Source of the DNA: Ornithinibacillus gellani
GTDB lineage: Bacteria > Bacillota > Bacilli > Bacillales > Amphibacillaceae
Length of the DNA: 64,000 nucleotides
Direction of reading: 5' to 3'
NCBI RefSeq assembly: GCF_003730295.1
Contig: NZ_QTSZ01000029.1
Coordinates: forward strand, 186,001-250,000
The notes beneath the pieces were generated by a model. It was given only the letters and a program-made list of their open reading frames with translations. It had not been told where the DNA came from and did no database searches. Below, one piece after another: positions 37,638 through 46,490 of the stretch (position 1 is its first letter; every line of letters begins with the position of its first letter). The translations under genes were made by a program, and so were the position numbers.

Positions 37638-38755
37638 ATGAGCAACACCCTTTCAGGTGATACCCCAAGCCTTACTTTATACCCTTCCTGCAAAATTCGA
37701 TGACCTGATTCGTAAATCGTATCTGCAATTAACCGATAGTCACCAACCTTCATTTCATAGCGAACAGTAGATCCAAGATACGTTGCGACCTCTATCGTTC
37801 CTTCAAATGAATTATCATCTGTAATGGAAGCTTCCTCCAGCACCTTTATATTTTCCGGTCGAATAATTACCTGAACATCCTGCTGATCTGTTTTCGTTAC
37901 GGATTTGATTTCTTGATTACCAATTTTAACAGTAGTAATTCCAGCCTCATGCTTTAAGAATGTACCTGGAAGAATATTAGATGTCCCTACAAAATCCGCA
38001 ATAAATGGTGATTGTGGATTACTATATAAGTCTGTAGGCGTTCCAATTTGCAGAATTTGACCATCCTTCATTACTGCAACCCTGTCGGCCATGCTCATGG
38101 CTTCCTCTTGATCATGTGTGACAAAAATAGTGGTGATTTTTAAATCCTGCTGCATTTTCCGAATGGTATTGCGCATTGTATGTCGAAGCTTCTGATCTAA
38201 ATTGGATAACGGTTCATCCATTAATAAAACTTGTGGCTCCATCACCAACGCTCTAGCTAGTGCTACACGTTGCTGTTGCCCACCAGATAGCTCGCTTGTG
38301 AGTTTATGTGCGTGATCTGTTAATTCAACATAGGCAAGTACGTCCATCACCTTTTGCTTCATTTCCTTAGGATATTTAACCAGCTTACTATTAAACATCC
38401 TCGTATATACGCCAAGCTTTTTAAACAAGTTGCTCTTTCTAAGCTGTTTTATATTTAAGCTGTAGGCTACATTATCAAAAACATTCATATGCGGAAATAA
38501 AGCGTAGCTCTGAAATACCATTCCACAGTTTCTTTCATTTGGTGCCAAATCATTTACTACTTGGTCACCAAGTTTAATCCTGCCGCTTGTCGGTTTTTCA
38601 AAACCAGCAATACATCGCATCGTTGTTGTCTTGCCACACCCTGAGGGACCCAGAAGGGCAAAAAACTCGCCCTCCTTGATGTCAAGATTGATATGTTGAA
38701 GAACAGTTACCCCTGAAAAATCCTTTGTTAGTCCTTCTACTACAACTGCCCCCAT
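37634..38755 (-). CDS. ABC importer ATP-binding protein (FbpC/PotA-like)
   Basis: 373 residues from the ATG at 38755; upstream residues of the longer frame overlap the binding-protein gene and lack family similarity. Walker A is GPSGCGKTT, signature LSGGQQQR, Walker B LLMDEPLSNLD, then the switch histidine in FVTHDQEEAM. A C-terminal TOBE-like domain (about 280-373) follows, as in importers for Fe3+, polyamines and organophosphates. It starts 13 bp after the binding-protein stop and overlaps the permease, giving the order binding protein, ATPase, permease. Confidence 0.93.
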   Translation of the reverse strand: MGAVVVEGLTKDFSGVTVLQHINLDIKEGEFFALLGPSGCGKTTTMRCIAGFEKPTSGRIKLGDQVVNDLAPNERNCGMVFQSYALFPHMNVFDNVAYSLNIKQLRKSNLFKKLGVYTRMFNSKLVKYPKEMKQKVMDVLAYVELTDHAHKLTSELSGGQQQRVALARALVMEPQVLLMDEPLSNLDQKLRHTMRNTIRKMQQDLKITTIFVTHDQEEAMSMADRVAVMKDGQILQIGTPTDLYSNPQSPFIADFVGTSNILPGTFLKHEAGITTVKIGNQEIKSVTKTDQQDVQVIIRPENIKVLEEASITDDNSFEGTIEVATYLGSTVRYEMKVGDYRLIADTIYESGHRILQEGYKVRLGVSPERVLLI

Positions 38756-38768
38756 AGTATCATTCCCT

Positions 38769-39803
38769 CTACTTAATTTTATTTGTCCATTCATTCCTAA
38801 TCCGATCATAGTTTTCATTAACCCAATCAATATCTAAATCGATAGCATTTTCCTTGATACTGTCGACAGATAATGGTGTAGTTGATTCTACATCCGGATT
38901 GATTGGAATATGCTGCCAATCAGCAAGAATTTGCTGTGCTTCCTCACTTAACATGAATTCCATGAAATCCTTACCACCCTCTGGATTTGGTCCATCCTTT
39001 ACAAGTGTGATTGGATTAACCAAAATAGGTGTTTTTTCTGGAACAATAAAATCAACTGTTTCTCCATTTTTCTGGTGCTCATATGCCATAAAGTCAAACC
39101 CTATCCCAATGTATGCCTCACCCATTGCTACCCCTTTTGTTGGTGCGGAACCTGAATCGGGAATTGAATTTGCCTGATCTGTCAGCTTTTGAAAGTATTC
39201 CCAACCAGCCTCTTCTCCGTGCTCCATCATGTAGCTTAAAACCATTAAAGTAGATGTACCAGACGCTGCTGGGTTAGGGAATTGTATTTTCCCCTCCCAT
39301 TTTGGATCTAGTAAATCCTCCCAAGTTTTCGGTGCTTCTTCCTCTGTCACCAGCTCTGTATTGTATGAAAATCCTAATACAAATAATTCAACGCCAACAT
39401 AATAACCGTCTTCATGCTTTACTTTTATTCCATCCTCAACCACTTCCCAATCCTCGGCACTTGGCGGAATATACTGTGTCACAATATCCTTATCAACAGC
39501 GGCTTCAAATGGAAGAATTCCTCCTCCCCCATACCAGATGTCTGCTTTGGGATTCCCTTTTTCAGCCATCATCTGATTAACGAGAACATTCGTCCCAGCA
39601 TAATGTACATTGACTTTGTTACCATGCAATTCTTCATATTTTTGAGCAAGCTCTTTACTGAGATCGGGTGTTTCCGGCGAATATAGGGTGATGCTTTTTC
39701 CATTTCCGTCTCCCTCGCCATCTCCTGAACTCTCACCTGCACAAGCTCCGAGTAAAAACAGGCTGAATAATAACACGGTAAATATAGATAACGTTCTTCC
39801 CAA
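38769..39803 (-). CDS. ABC importer substrate-binding lipoprotein
   Basis: 344 residues. A lipoprotein signal peptide ends with the lipobox LLGAC (Cys about residue 20), tethering it to the outer membrane face. The mature part is a type II periplasmic-binding fold of the FbpA/AfuA/PhnS group (ITLYSPETPDLSKELAQKYEE, KADIWYGGGGILPFEAA). The start is TTG at 39803, 6 nt after AAGGAG. I see no tyrosine pair typical of ferric-ion binding, which, with the adjacent phosphodiesterase, argues for a phosphorylated organic substrate. Promoter -10 TATAAT lies 137 bp upstream next to a cre site. Confidence 0.88.
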   Translation of the reverse strand: MGRTLSIFTVLLFSLFLLGACAGESSGDGEGDGNGKSITLYSPETPDLSKELAQKYEELHGNKVNVHYAGTNVLVNQMMAEKGNPKADIWYGGGGILPFEAAVDKDIVTQYIPPSAEDWEVVEDGIKVKHEDGYYVGVELFVLGFSYNTELVTEEEAPKTWEDLLDPKWEGKIQFPNPAASGTSTLMVLSYMMEHGEEAGWEYFQKLTDQANSIPDSGSAPTKGVAMGEAYIGIGFDFMAYEHQKNGETVDFIVPEKTPILVNPITLVKDGPNPEGGKDFMEFMLSEEAQQILADWQHIPINPDVESTTPLSVDSIKENAIDLDIDWVNENYDRIRNEWTNKIK

Positions 39804-39939
39804 TACCCTCTCTCCTTTAAAACATATTATTGAATCTGCTTAAGAGAAATAAAAAAGAGAAAAGAAACAAAACAAATAACCTTTTATAGGCATTCTGTTT
39901 GATTCTCTTCTCTTCTTCTCCTAGAGATATTCAATTACT

Positions 39940-39961
39940 ATTATATTAGCAAACGCTTTCA
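39940..39961 (-). promoter_or_regulatory. cre site and -10 box of the ABC importer operon
   Basis: The minus strand reads TGAAAGCGTTTGCT (39948-39961), matching TGWAARCGYTWNCW at all 14 positions, followed directly by a TATAAT -10 box (39940-39945). A bound CcpA would block the promoter, so glucose repression is expected. The site lies 358 bp before the divergent glpQ, which it could also affect. Confidence 0.82.
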
Positions 39962-40117
39962 TTTATGTAAACAGTTAATTTAGATAATTCCAATAAATAA
40001 AACCTTAGACCTAGTTCGAAACTACAGAACTGTTTCTGTATTTTCATTCGTTATCCCCATAGACAATTTAACACACACCAAGCATACTTGAATTGTATAT
40101 AGCGAGGGAAGAGTCAC

Positions 40118-40182
40118 AGAGAAGAACCCTAATCAGATTCCTTATGACCGTAAGGAAATTGTTTTGGGTCTTCTCTTTTTTT
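40118..40182 (+). terminator. Leader terminator/attenuator upstream of glpQ
   Basis: AGAGAAGAACCC (40118-40129) pairs with GGGTCTTCTCT (40166-40176) with one bulged A, an inner TCCTTA/TAAGGA hairpin sits in the loop, and eight T follow. It lies 137 bp before glpQ, with no gene ending upstream on this strand. B. subtilis glp operons have such leader terminators relieved by the antiterminator GlpP with glycerol 3-phosphate. Confidence 0.75.
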
Positions 40183-40318
40183 ATCACTTCCCACAGAATG
40201 GAGGTGTGTGATGAAAGAAAACATCTAATATATGAAACTAAGTGGTTGAGCCATCCAGCATTCAAGTAATCTCATTTTTGCGTGCACCATTATTCCACTA
40301 CAAAAGGAGATAGAATCC

Positions 40319-41209
40319 ATGAAAAAAGCGAAACGATTAAAGCGTATCATTTTCCTATTTGCTTTCTCCCTTGTTATTTTTCCCATCCAGAACACCGCAT
40401 TCGCAGACACGGGTAAACCTGAAATAAATCCGAATCGTATTCTAAATGTAGCCCATCGCGGAGCATCTGGATTGGCACCAGAGCATACGCTGAAGGCCTA
40501 TGAACTTGGTGAAAATATGAATGCCGATTATATCGAAGTTGACCTGCAAATGACAAAAGATGGTGTACTGATTGCCATGCATGATGAAACAGTAGACCGC
40601 ACGACAAACGGCACTGGAGCAGTAAAAGATATGACATTAGCTGAAATCAAGCAGCTGGATGCTGGTTCTTGGTTCAATGAGCGATATCCTGACTTGGCCA
40701 AGCCTGAATATGTTGGTTTACAGGTGCCAACGTTAGAGGAAGTCATCCTAACATTCGGCAAAGGTTCCAGGTATTATATAGAAACCAAATCTCCTGAGGT
40801 GTACCCGGGAATGGAGGTTGAATTGCTTCGGATTTTAAATAAATATAAGTTAATTGGACCTAATGGACCATCAAGCAAGGTATTACTTCAGTCCTTCAGC
40901 AAAGATAGCTTGCTTATCCTGAACGAGCTAAACCCTAACATTCCGCTTGTTCAGCTTTTTTCTTATTCCGCTCCTGCAACGATAACAGATGAGGAGCTTA
41001 ACGAAATCAAGCAGTATGCAATTGGAGTTGGGGCAAGTCATACAAGAATAGATCGTGAATATGTTCAACAAGTACGTAAGCACAGGCTTCTGATGCACCC
41101 GTACACCGTGAATACGCGGGAAGACATGCATAAAGTATTGGATTGGGGAGCAACTGGCATGTTCACGAATTACCCAAATATTTTAGTAGAAGTTTTACGA
41201 GAAAGATAG
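40319..41209 (+). CDS. glpQ: Secreted glycerophosphodiester phosphodiesterase
   Basis: 296 residues with a Sec signal peptide (about 1-29, cleaved at AFA-D), so extracellular. The GDPD barrel starts with the catalytic NVAHRGASGLAPEHTLKA (His-Arg and Glu), then the metal site YIEVDLQMTKDGVLIAMHDETVDRTT. It hydrolyses glycerophosphodiesters, or teichoic-acid glycerol phosphate, to sn-glycerol 3-phosphate and an alcohol. AAAAGGAG precedes the ATG. It is divergent from the organophosphate-type ABC importer with a shared control region, as if the enzyme feeds the transporter. Confidence 0.93.
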   Translation: MKKAKRLKRIIFLFAFSLVIFPIQNTAFADTGKPEINPNRILNVAHRGASGLAPEHTLKAYELGENMNADYIEVDLQMTKDGVLIAMHDETVDRTTNGTGAVKDMTLAEIKQLDAGSWFNERYPDLAKPEYVGLQVPTLEEVILTFGKGSRYYIETKSPEVYPGMEVELLRILNKYKLIGPNGPSSKVLLQSFSKDSLLILNELNPNIPLVQLFSYSAPATITDEELNEIKQYAIGVGASHTRIDREYVQQVRKHRLLMHPYTVNTREDMHKVLDWGATGMFTNYPNILVEVLRER

Positions 41210-41222
41210 AATCATCCAGAAA

Positions 41223-41258
41223 GGCCAGCTATCCAATGAATAGATAGCTGGCCCTTTT
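41223..41258 (+). terminator. Terminator after glpQ
   Basis: GGCCAGCTATC and GATAGCTGGCC form a perfect 11-bp stem followed by CTTTT. Confidence 0.92.
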
Positions 41259-41285
41259 ATACATTCATACTGCAAAGAATCATTT

Positions 41286-41417
41286 TCAGCCTAATATACT
41301 TGCTATAACCTTTCCTGCAACCTGACCGCTAAACAAGCAGCAACCGACAAATGTACCTTCCAAGGCACGGTGATCATGTATTCCACAGCCACCAAATCCA
41401 GCTACCTCCAGCCACAT
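41286..41417 (-). pseudogene. C-terminal remnant of an FAD-dependent dehydrogenase
   Basis: A 43-codon frame, GFGGCGIHDHRALEGTFVGC followed by CLFSGQVAGKVIASILG and a stop, looks like the very end of an FAD-binding dehydrogenase of the fumarate reductase/3-oxosteroid dehydrogenase group (the last FAD-contacting GR/GK helix). No upstream part or ribosome site exists, since an in-frame TAG precedes it. It is best read as the residue of a deleted gene. Confidence 0.5.
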
Positions 41418-41463
41418 CTGCCTCTATCCGTATTTCCTTTTACCCCATTCTATCATGAATGTT

Positions 41464-42186
41464 CTATTCATTAAGGAAATCAATTTCAATTAAATCCCAT
41501 GGGGTGATAACTCCTATTGGAAGCAGATTTCTTTCGCCTGTTTCCGTGATGACGATTGCCTCTAAATCTTGCTTTTCCATATGTGCTGCGGCAAATATTT
41601 CTTCAACATCAAATATATTTGCTGATCTGGAAACGAACTCAATCGGGTGATCCTCGTCCATATCAAAAATTTCCTTTACTTGAATATGCTCGTGATTGTA
41701 TTTTCCTTCAGCTGCCCGCTTGGCAACCCAGCGAACAATCGCTTTCGCTGTTAATAATCCAATACAAATGTCACCATTGTAGATTGGATATTGAGAATAA
41801 TTATGTTTATGAACACCCTGTATGACTTTAGCTATCGGGGCATGATAATCATATACAATCACTTGCTTCGTTGCGATTGTAAGTGCATCATTCGGTTTGG
41901 TGAAAATACGACAAATCTCCTCAATCTGCTCCACTGTTTTCTCATGCGGTTCAGCAATGTATTCGCCAATATCATATTTATTATGTACAATCGCATTTCG
42001 TAGTCTAGCGAACTGATGCAATTCCTCTTGGTAGGTTTTGATAACAGAAAATCGCTTTGCCCCTTTAAATACTAGATTTTGAAAATGTGGTGCTTCATTT
42101 TTCACAAGACGCTTCAGCTCTAAATGGATTTTATTATAGGAAACTTCAAATCGTTCAGACCTTAAGCGTTGCATTGTTTTCCCCAT
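41464..42186 (-). CDS. HEPN-like N-terminal domain fused to paired CBS domains
   Basis: 240 residues from the ATG at 42186 (GGGAGAGGG just upstream); a longer frame to 42327 has no ribosome site. The N-terminal helical part (1-90) contains RLRNAIVHNKYD, matching the RX4H motif of HEPN domains (R63, H68). Residues 95-235 form two CBS motifs (YPIYNGDICIGLLTAKAIVRW and VITETGERNLLPIGVITPWDL), the usual binding fold for adenine nucleotides. HEPN proteins are often RNases or toxin-like; CBS would sense energy or nucleotide state. Function is inferred only; I know no characterised relative. It stands alone between the FAD remnant and coxG-like gene. Confidence 0.75.
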   Translation of the reverse strand: MGKTMQRLRSERFEVSYNKIHLELKRLVKNEAPHFQNLVFKGAKRFSVIKTYQEELHQFARLRNAIVHNKYDIGEYIAEPHEKTVEQIEEICRIFTKPNDALTIATKQVIVYDYHAPIAKVIQGVHKHNYSQYPIYNGDICIGLLTAKAIVRWVAKRAAEGKYNHEHIQVKEIFDMDEDHPIEFVSRSANIFDVEEIFAAAHMEKQDLEAIVITETGERNLLPIGVITPWDLIEIDFLNE

Positions 42187-42411
42187 TTCCCTCTCCCTTT
42201 CCAAATATATACAAATAACGTGTTTATGAATTGATTCCAGTTTACCATTTTTCAAAACCCTCTGTATCACAATCTTTAAAATCAAGGACAAAAAACCGAG
42301 ATATATCCAATGATTTCTTTCGTTCATTTTATTTTTTCAGGCATATTGCATGATTGGATACATATGGTTATAAATGGAGCTTGAATTGGTTCGTGAGAGG
42401 AGAAATGTATA

Positions 42412-42873
42412 TTGGTAAATGGAATGCATCATGTGCAGCTAAATCTGCCATTACCCATTGTTTGGAGTTATGTACGAGACATGGATAATTGGGTATCTTT
42501 ACTGCCCGGTTATGAGGATCATGTATGGCATAATGATAAACAATCCACCTGGATGCTACAAGGGGAATTCGGCGGGTTACAGAAAGTGGTCTACGTAGAT
42601 GTGGAGATGACGCTGAATGAGCAGCTCCACGAAATTACTTTTCACAACGCCGTACAAAACATGCAAGTCACCGGAGGAGGATCCATCCGAGTACAGGAGG
42701 GATCAGTTGGGGAATCCAATATGACAGGGAGTCTGCACGCAACAGCAAAGGGCTGGATGGCACCGATGCTACATGCATTTCTAAAGCCGCGCCTCCCAAA
42801 ACTGACCAACCACCTCACCATTGCCATGGCTAATAAACTAAACAAAAAACAGTTGGCAGTGGAGCATGTTTAA
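42412..42873 (+). CDS. CoxG-like SRPBCC domain protein
   Basis: 153 residues of the SRPBCC/CoxG (carbon monoxide dehydrogenase subunit G-like) family. Opening LPLPIVWSYVRDMDNWVSLLPGYE matches the family's start, and the amphipathic C-terminal helix (LPKLTNHLTIAMANKL) is typical. The fold has a hydrophobic pocket, but roles outside CO dehydrogenase clusters are unknown, and no cox genes are here. The start is TTG at 42412, 9 nt after GAGAGGAG; an ATG at 42403 is in another frame. Confidence 0.82.
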   Translation: MVNGMHHVQLNLPLPIVWSYVRDMDNWVSLLPGYEDHVWHNDKQSTWMLQGEFGGLQKVVYVDVEMTLNEQLHEITFHNAVQNMQVTGGGSIRVQEGSVGESNMTGSLHATAKGWMAPMLHAFLKPRLPKLTNHLTIAMANKLNKKQLAVEHV

Positions 42874-43078
42874 TGTAGAAAATTAATAGACAGATGTATA
42901 ATGGAAGTTGCCAAATGTGGCAACTTTTTTGTTTTATTCGAAATGAATGCTGCACTATCCCAGTTTGCTTTGTTATGCAAGTTATGCAATTTTTCACCAT
43001 CGATTATAGGAAAAACAGGCATATATAAATGGTAATAGGATGTGGTGGCAATCGAACAGTCAGGAAAGGAAGAATCAG

Positions 43079-44374
43079 ATGCATATTTATCTAGCCATCA
43101 TGATATTTTTGATAACCTTACTATTTGTTATTTGGCAGCCTAAAGGCTTGTCTATCGGCTGGTCTGCTTGTATAGGAGCGGGTATTGCGCTTGCTACAGG
43201 TGTTGTGACATTTCACGATGTCGCAGAAGTAACAAGCATCGTTTGGAATGCGACACTCACATTTGTCGCTTTAATTATTATTTCTCTCATTCTGGATGAA
43301 GTTGGTTTCTTCGAATGGGCAGCCTTACATATGGCAAAAACCGCCAAGGGAAATGGCTTGAAATTATTTATACTTATTGGTGTATTAGGTGCAGTTGTTG
43401 CTGCGCTATTCGCAAATGATGGTGCCGCTTTAATTTTAACCCCTATTGTATTAGCAATGGTAAGATCCTTGAAGTTCAATGAACGAATGATTTTGCCCTT
43501 TATTATGGCTTGTGGATTTATCGCTGACACAACATCATTGCCACTTATCGTCAGTAATCTAGTCAATATTGTATCTGCAGATTTTTTTGGAATTGGCTTT
43601 GCAGCATTTGCATCCCGCATGCTTGTCCCCAATCTTTTTAGTTTTGTGGCGAGTATGCTTGTACTCTACATCTATTTTCGAAAGCAAATTCCAACCCATT
43701 ATAATGCAGATCAAGTCGAAGATCCGAAACATGCGATTAAAGATTTAAAGCTGTTTCGCCTCTCTTGGCTTGTATTAACGCTCTTATTATTCGGTTATTT
43801 TAGTGGGGAATTATTCGGTATCCCGGTTTCCTTGTCTGCAGGATTAGTCGCCATTATATTTCTTATGATTGCGAGAAAAAGCCCTGCCGTTCAAACCAAG
43901 GCAGTTATAAAAGGGGCCCCGTGGGCAATCGTATTCTTTTCGATTGGGATGTATGTAGTTGTTTACGGTCTTAAAAACGTTGGATTAACAGGTATGCTAG
44001 CCAATATTATCCAAATAGCTGTTGAACAAGGATTATTTATTGCTACCATTGCTACTGGATTTTTAGCAGCGATTTCATCATCTGTAATGAATAATTTGCC
44101 TACTGTGATGATTCATGCACTAGCCATTTCTGAAACAGAGACAGTCGGTGTAATGAAAGAAGCATTGATTTACGCCAATGTCATTGGTTCTGATTTGGGA
44201 CCTAAAATCACCCCAATCGGATCATTAGCTACTTTATTATGGCTGCATGTATTACGGTCAAAAGGCATATCCATTTCTTGGGGCTATTACTTTAAGGTTG
44301 GAATTCTGTTAACCGTACCAACACTTTTCATCACTTTATCAGGCCTATATGTCTGGTTACTATTTATCCACTGA
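43079..44374 (+). CDS. arsB: ArsB/NhaD-family membrane transporter, probable arsenite exporter
   Basis: 431 residues from the ATG at 43079, with AAGGAA upstream; earlier in-frame starts lack support. About 11-12 membrane segments, family length about 430, and the ion-transporter superfamily pattern [18 protein letters not shown] followed by [25 protein letters not shown]. ArsB exports arsenite or antimonite using the proton gradient, sometimes with ArsA. Here arsR, arsC and arsA are absent, so regulation and substrate are uncertain and Na+/H+ or dicarboxylate exchange cannot be excluded. Confidence 0.8.
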   Translation: MHIYLAIMIFLITLLFVIWQPKGLSIGWSACIGAGIALATGVVTFHDVAEVTSIVWNATLTFVALIIISLILDEVGFFEWAALHMAKTAKGNGLKLFILIGVLGAVVAALFANDGAALILTPIVLAMVRSLKFNERMILPFIMACGFIADTTSLPLIVSNLVNIVSADFFGIGFAAFASRMLVPNLFSFVASMLVLYIYFRKQIPTHYNADQVEDPKHAIKDLKLFRLSWLVLTLLLFGYFSGELFGIPVSLSAGLVAIIFLMIARKSPAVQTKAVIKGAPWAIVFFSIGMYVVVYGLKNVGLTGMLANIIQIAVEQGLFIATIATGFLAAISSSVMNNLPTVMIHALAISETETVGVMKEALIYANVIGSDLGPKITPIGSLATLLWLHVLRSKGISISWGYYFKVGILLTVPTLFITLSGLYVWLLFIH

Positions 44375-44386
44375 TGGGAAATTATA

Positions 44387-44421
44387 AAACAGGAGTGAAG
44401 GAAAACCCCTCACTCCTGTTT
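44387..44421. terminator. Bidirectional terminator
   Basis: AAACAGGAGTG (44387-44397) pairs with CACTCCTGTTT (44411-44421) between the convergent arsB and lactonase genes. Confidence 0.88.
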
Positions 44422-44428
44422 CATCTTC

Positions 44429-45460
44429 CTATTTAAACGTTACACAAACTACTTCTGGCACTGCAATTTCGGATTGCAGCTTCGTTAGCTTACCTGTTTC
44501 GGTATCCCGCTCAAATAATACAACATTACCTGTATGCTGGTTCGAAGCAATTAGAAAACGTTCACTTGGATCAAGTGTGAAATCTCTTGGCCACTCCCCA
44601 CCGGTTGGTGTATGTTCAATCCAGGTTAATTCCTTCGTTGTTTCATCTACTTGAAATACCGTAATACTATTATGACCACGATTACCAGTATAAACAAATC
44701 GTCCATCGCTGCTTATCCGTATAGCACTGGCGTCATTTGTTTCCGTAAAATCATCTGGGATAGCATGAATGACTTGCTTTTCAGTGAAGCTTCCTGTTTC
44801 TGTAGCATAATCCAGCACAATTACATCTGAGCTCAGCTCTGTCATGAGGTAGGCTGTTTTTCCATCCGGATGAAAGACGATGTGTCGCGGACCACTGCCA
44901 GGCTTCGCTTGATAGGTCTGTTTTTTAATTAACTTTTGGTCTTCCACAGCATACGTAACCAGCTCATCTGTACCCAGATCTGCCACGACGATAAATCGCC
45001 CATCTGGTACTGCACCTGCAAAGTGAACATGTGGCTTTTCCTGTCGTTCATGTGGACCCTGTCCTGCATGCGCTACTACTGCTTCTTGCTCCAATCCACC
45101 TTGACCATCAACAGCATAGCTCTGTGCTGTTCCCTTATGATAGTTGCCTGCAAAAAGATGATCCGCACGAACATCTACATGGCATGGCGGTGCACCTGCT
45201 TCTAAAATTTGTGCTGTTTTTTCCAGGGTGCCATCCTTGGTGATCGAAAAAGCTGCAACACCACCCTGCTCTCCATCCTGGGCTACAGCGTATAGATATG
45301 TTCCAGCTGTATCAATAGTTAAATAGGTAGGACTGCCGATTTTTGCAGCAACCTCTACCGCTTGTAGTTTCTTCGTTTCTGTATTTAGTTCAAAGCGGTA
45401 AATACCTTCACTCGTTTGTCGCGTATATGTTCCTGCATAACCTATGTATTTATTCTCCAT
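44429..45460 (-). CDS. Lactonase-family beta-propeller (6-phosphogluconolactonase-like)
   Basis: 343 residues of the seven-bladed YbhE/YkgB-type lactonase family, lacking the DevB type of fold. Repeating blade patterns such as PTYLTIDTAGTYLYAV, GPRHIVFHPDGKTAYL, ASAIRISSDGRFVYTGNRG and WPRDFTLDPSERFLIAS are clear. The family hydrolyses 6-phosphogluconolactone in the oxidative pentose phosphate pathway; some members act on other lactones. Cytoplasmic, single gene. AAGGG precedes the ATG at 45460. Confidence 0.88.
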   Translation of the reverse strand: MENKYIGYAGTYTRQTSEGIYRFELNTETKKLQAVEVAAKIGSPTYLTIDTAGTYLYAVAQDGEQGGVAAFSITKDGTLEKTAQILEAGAPPCHVDVRADHLFAGNYHKGTAQSYAVDGQGGLEQEAVVAHAGQGPHERQEKPHVHFAGAVPDGRFIVVADLGTDELVTYAVEDQKLIKKQTYQAKPGSGPRHIVFHPDGKTAYLMTELSSDVIVLDYATETGSFTEKQVIHAIPDDFTETNDASAIRISSDGRFVYTGNRGHNSITVFQVDETTKELTWIEHTPTGGEWPRDFTLDPSERFLIASNQHTGNVVLFERDTETGKLTKLQSEIAVPEVVCVTFK

Positions 45461-45506
45461 TTAGTTCAACCCTTTATCATTTATTTTGAGCAAGCTATTC
45501 ATAGCT

Positions 45507-46271
45507 TCATTCACTTTTCACTGCTACTGCTTCAAATGTAATGATTTGATCAGCAGCATTTGGGTATTGATTCTGCTTATAATCTGCAGAAATGGTGATT
45601 TTTTCAAAGCCCACCTGCTGTAATAACAGCTTCATTTCTTCAACCCCATACCATCGCAGTGGAAATTGCTCCAATTCCGTTTGAATAAGCTTTCCGTTCC
45701 GCCATTTTTCATACCGATTGTGGGAAACGGTATATTGATTTACTGCATCTACTGTGACAAGCTTTTCCTCCAGTGAAATGATATCCCCTGTCTCTGTTTC
45801 CCAGGTCCTCGTTTTCACTGTACCCGGATTAAGCTTCGTTTGTAAAAAGATATCAAAGATAAACCTGCCACCATCATTTAAATGGTCGTAAAAATTGTGT
45901 AATGCCTGAGTCGACTCATTACGCTGATGCAAAAGCAGGAAGGTCCCTGTTGGGATGATGATTGCATCATACGTATCCTTAAAAGTAGTAGATTGCATAT
46001 TTCCTTGAAACAAACGTGCATCTAATCCACGTTGCTTACAATTCTCTTTACAATGCGCCAGCATCGCAGCAGACATATCTAAGCCATCTACATCAAGACC
46101 ACTTTCAAGTAATGGAATTAAGATTCGCCCTGTACCGACACCCGGTTCAAGAATCTTTCCGGTACAGCCAGAGAGCCTATCTCGATAAAATTCAACATCT
46201 CCAAAGGTATGACCAATTTTTTTATCGATTGCATACACTTCTGCTGACAGTTGATCATAATAACTTTCCAT
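45507..46271 (-). CDS. SAM-dependent class I methyltransferase
   Basis: 254 residues from the ATG at 46271, 9 nt after GGAGAG; extra upstream residues are not family-like. Motif I is ILEPGVGTGRILIPLLE, followed by VDGLDMSAAMLAHCKEN and the acidic SAM-binding pattern. The rest, with RWYGVEEMKLLLQQVGFEK near the C-terminus, fits small-molecule methyltransferases (UbiE/Methyltransf_25 group). The substrate is unknown. Lone gene between lactonase and the divergent pst promoter. Confidence 0.85.
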   Translation of the reverse strand: MESYYDQLSAEVYAIDKKIGHTFGDVEFYRDRLSGCTGKILEPGVGTGRILIPLLESGLDVDGLDMSAAMLAHCKENCKQRGLDARLFQGNMQSTTFKDTYDAIIIPTGTFLLLHQRNESTQALHNFYDHLNDGGRFIFDIFLQTKLNPGTVKTRTWETETGDIISLEEKLVTVDAVNQYTVSHNRYEKWRNGKLIQTELEQFPLRWYGVEEMKLLLQQVGFEKITISADYKQNQYPNAADQIITFEAVAVKSE

Positions 46272-46384
46272 CGTCTTTATCTCTCCCCAATCCAGAAGAA
46301 CTATCGTCAATCTACGTAAGCATTAGAATAATTCCTTGTAGCCCATTATAGCATTGTCCATTCTTTTTCGCGCTCATTTTTAAT

Positions 46385-46438
46385 TTTACATACCCTTTAC
46401 ACTAGATTCAAATTCCCTTTACATTCGGTTGCTATAGT
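46385..46438 (+). promoter_or_regulatory. PhoP-box array and promoter of the pst operon
   Basis: Four half-sites TTTACA, TTTACA, TTCAAA, TTTACA start at 46385, 46396, 46407 and 46418, exactly 11 bp apart, just upstream of a -10 box TATAGT (46433-46438). This is the layout of a B. subtilis PhoP-activated promoter without a good -35. Induction by phosphate starvation is expected. Confidence 0.88.
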
Positions 46439-46490
46439 TGCAGTAGAGAGGGAGTTTGCTTCTCACATATAAAAAGGGAGGAATCAATTC

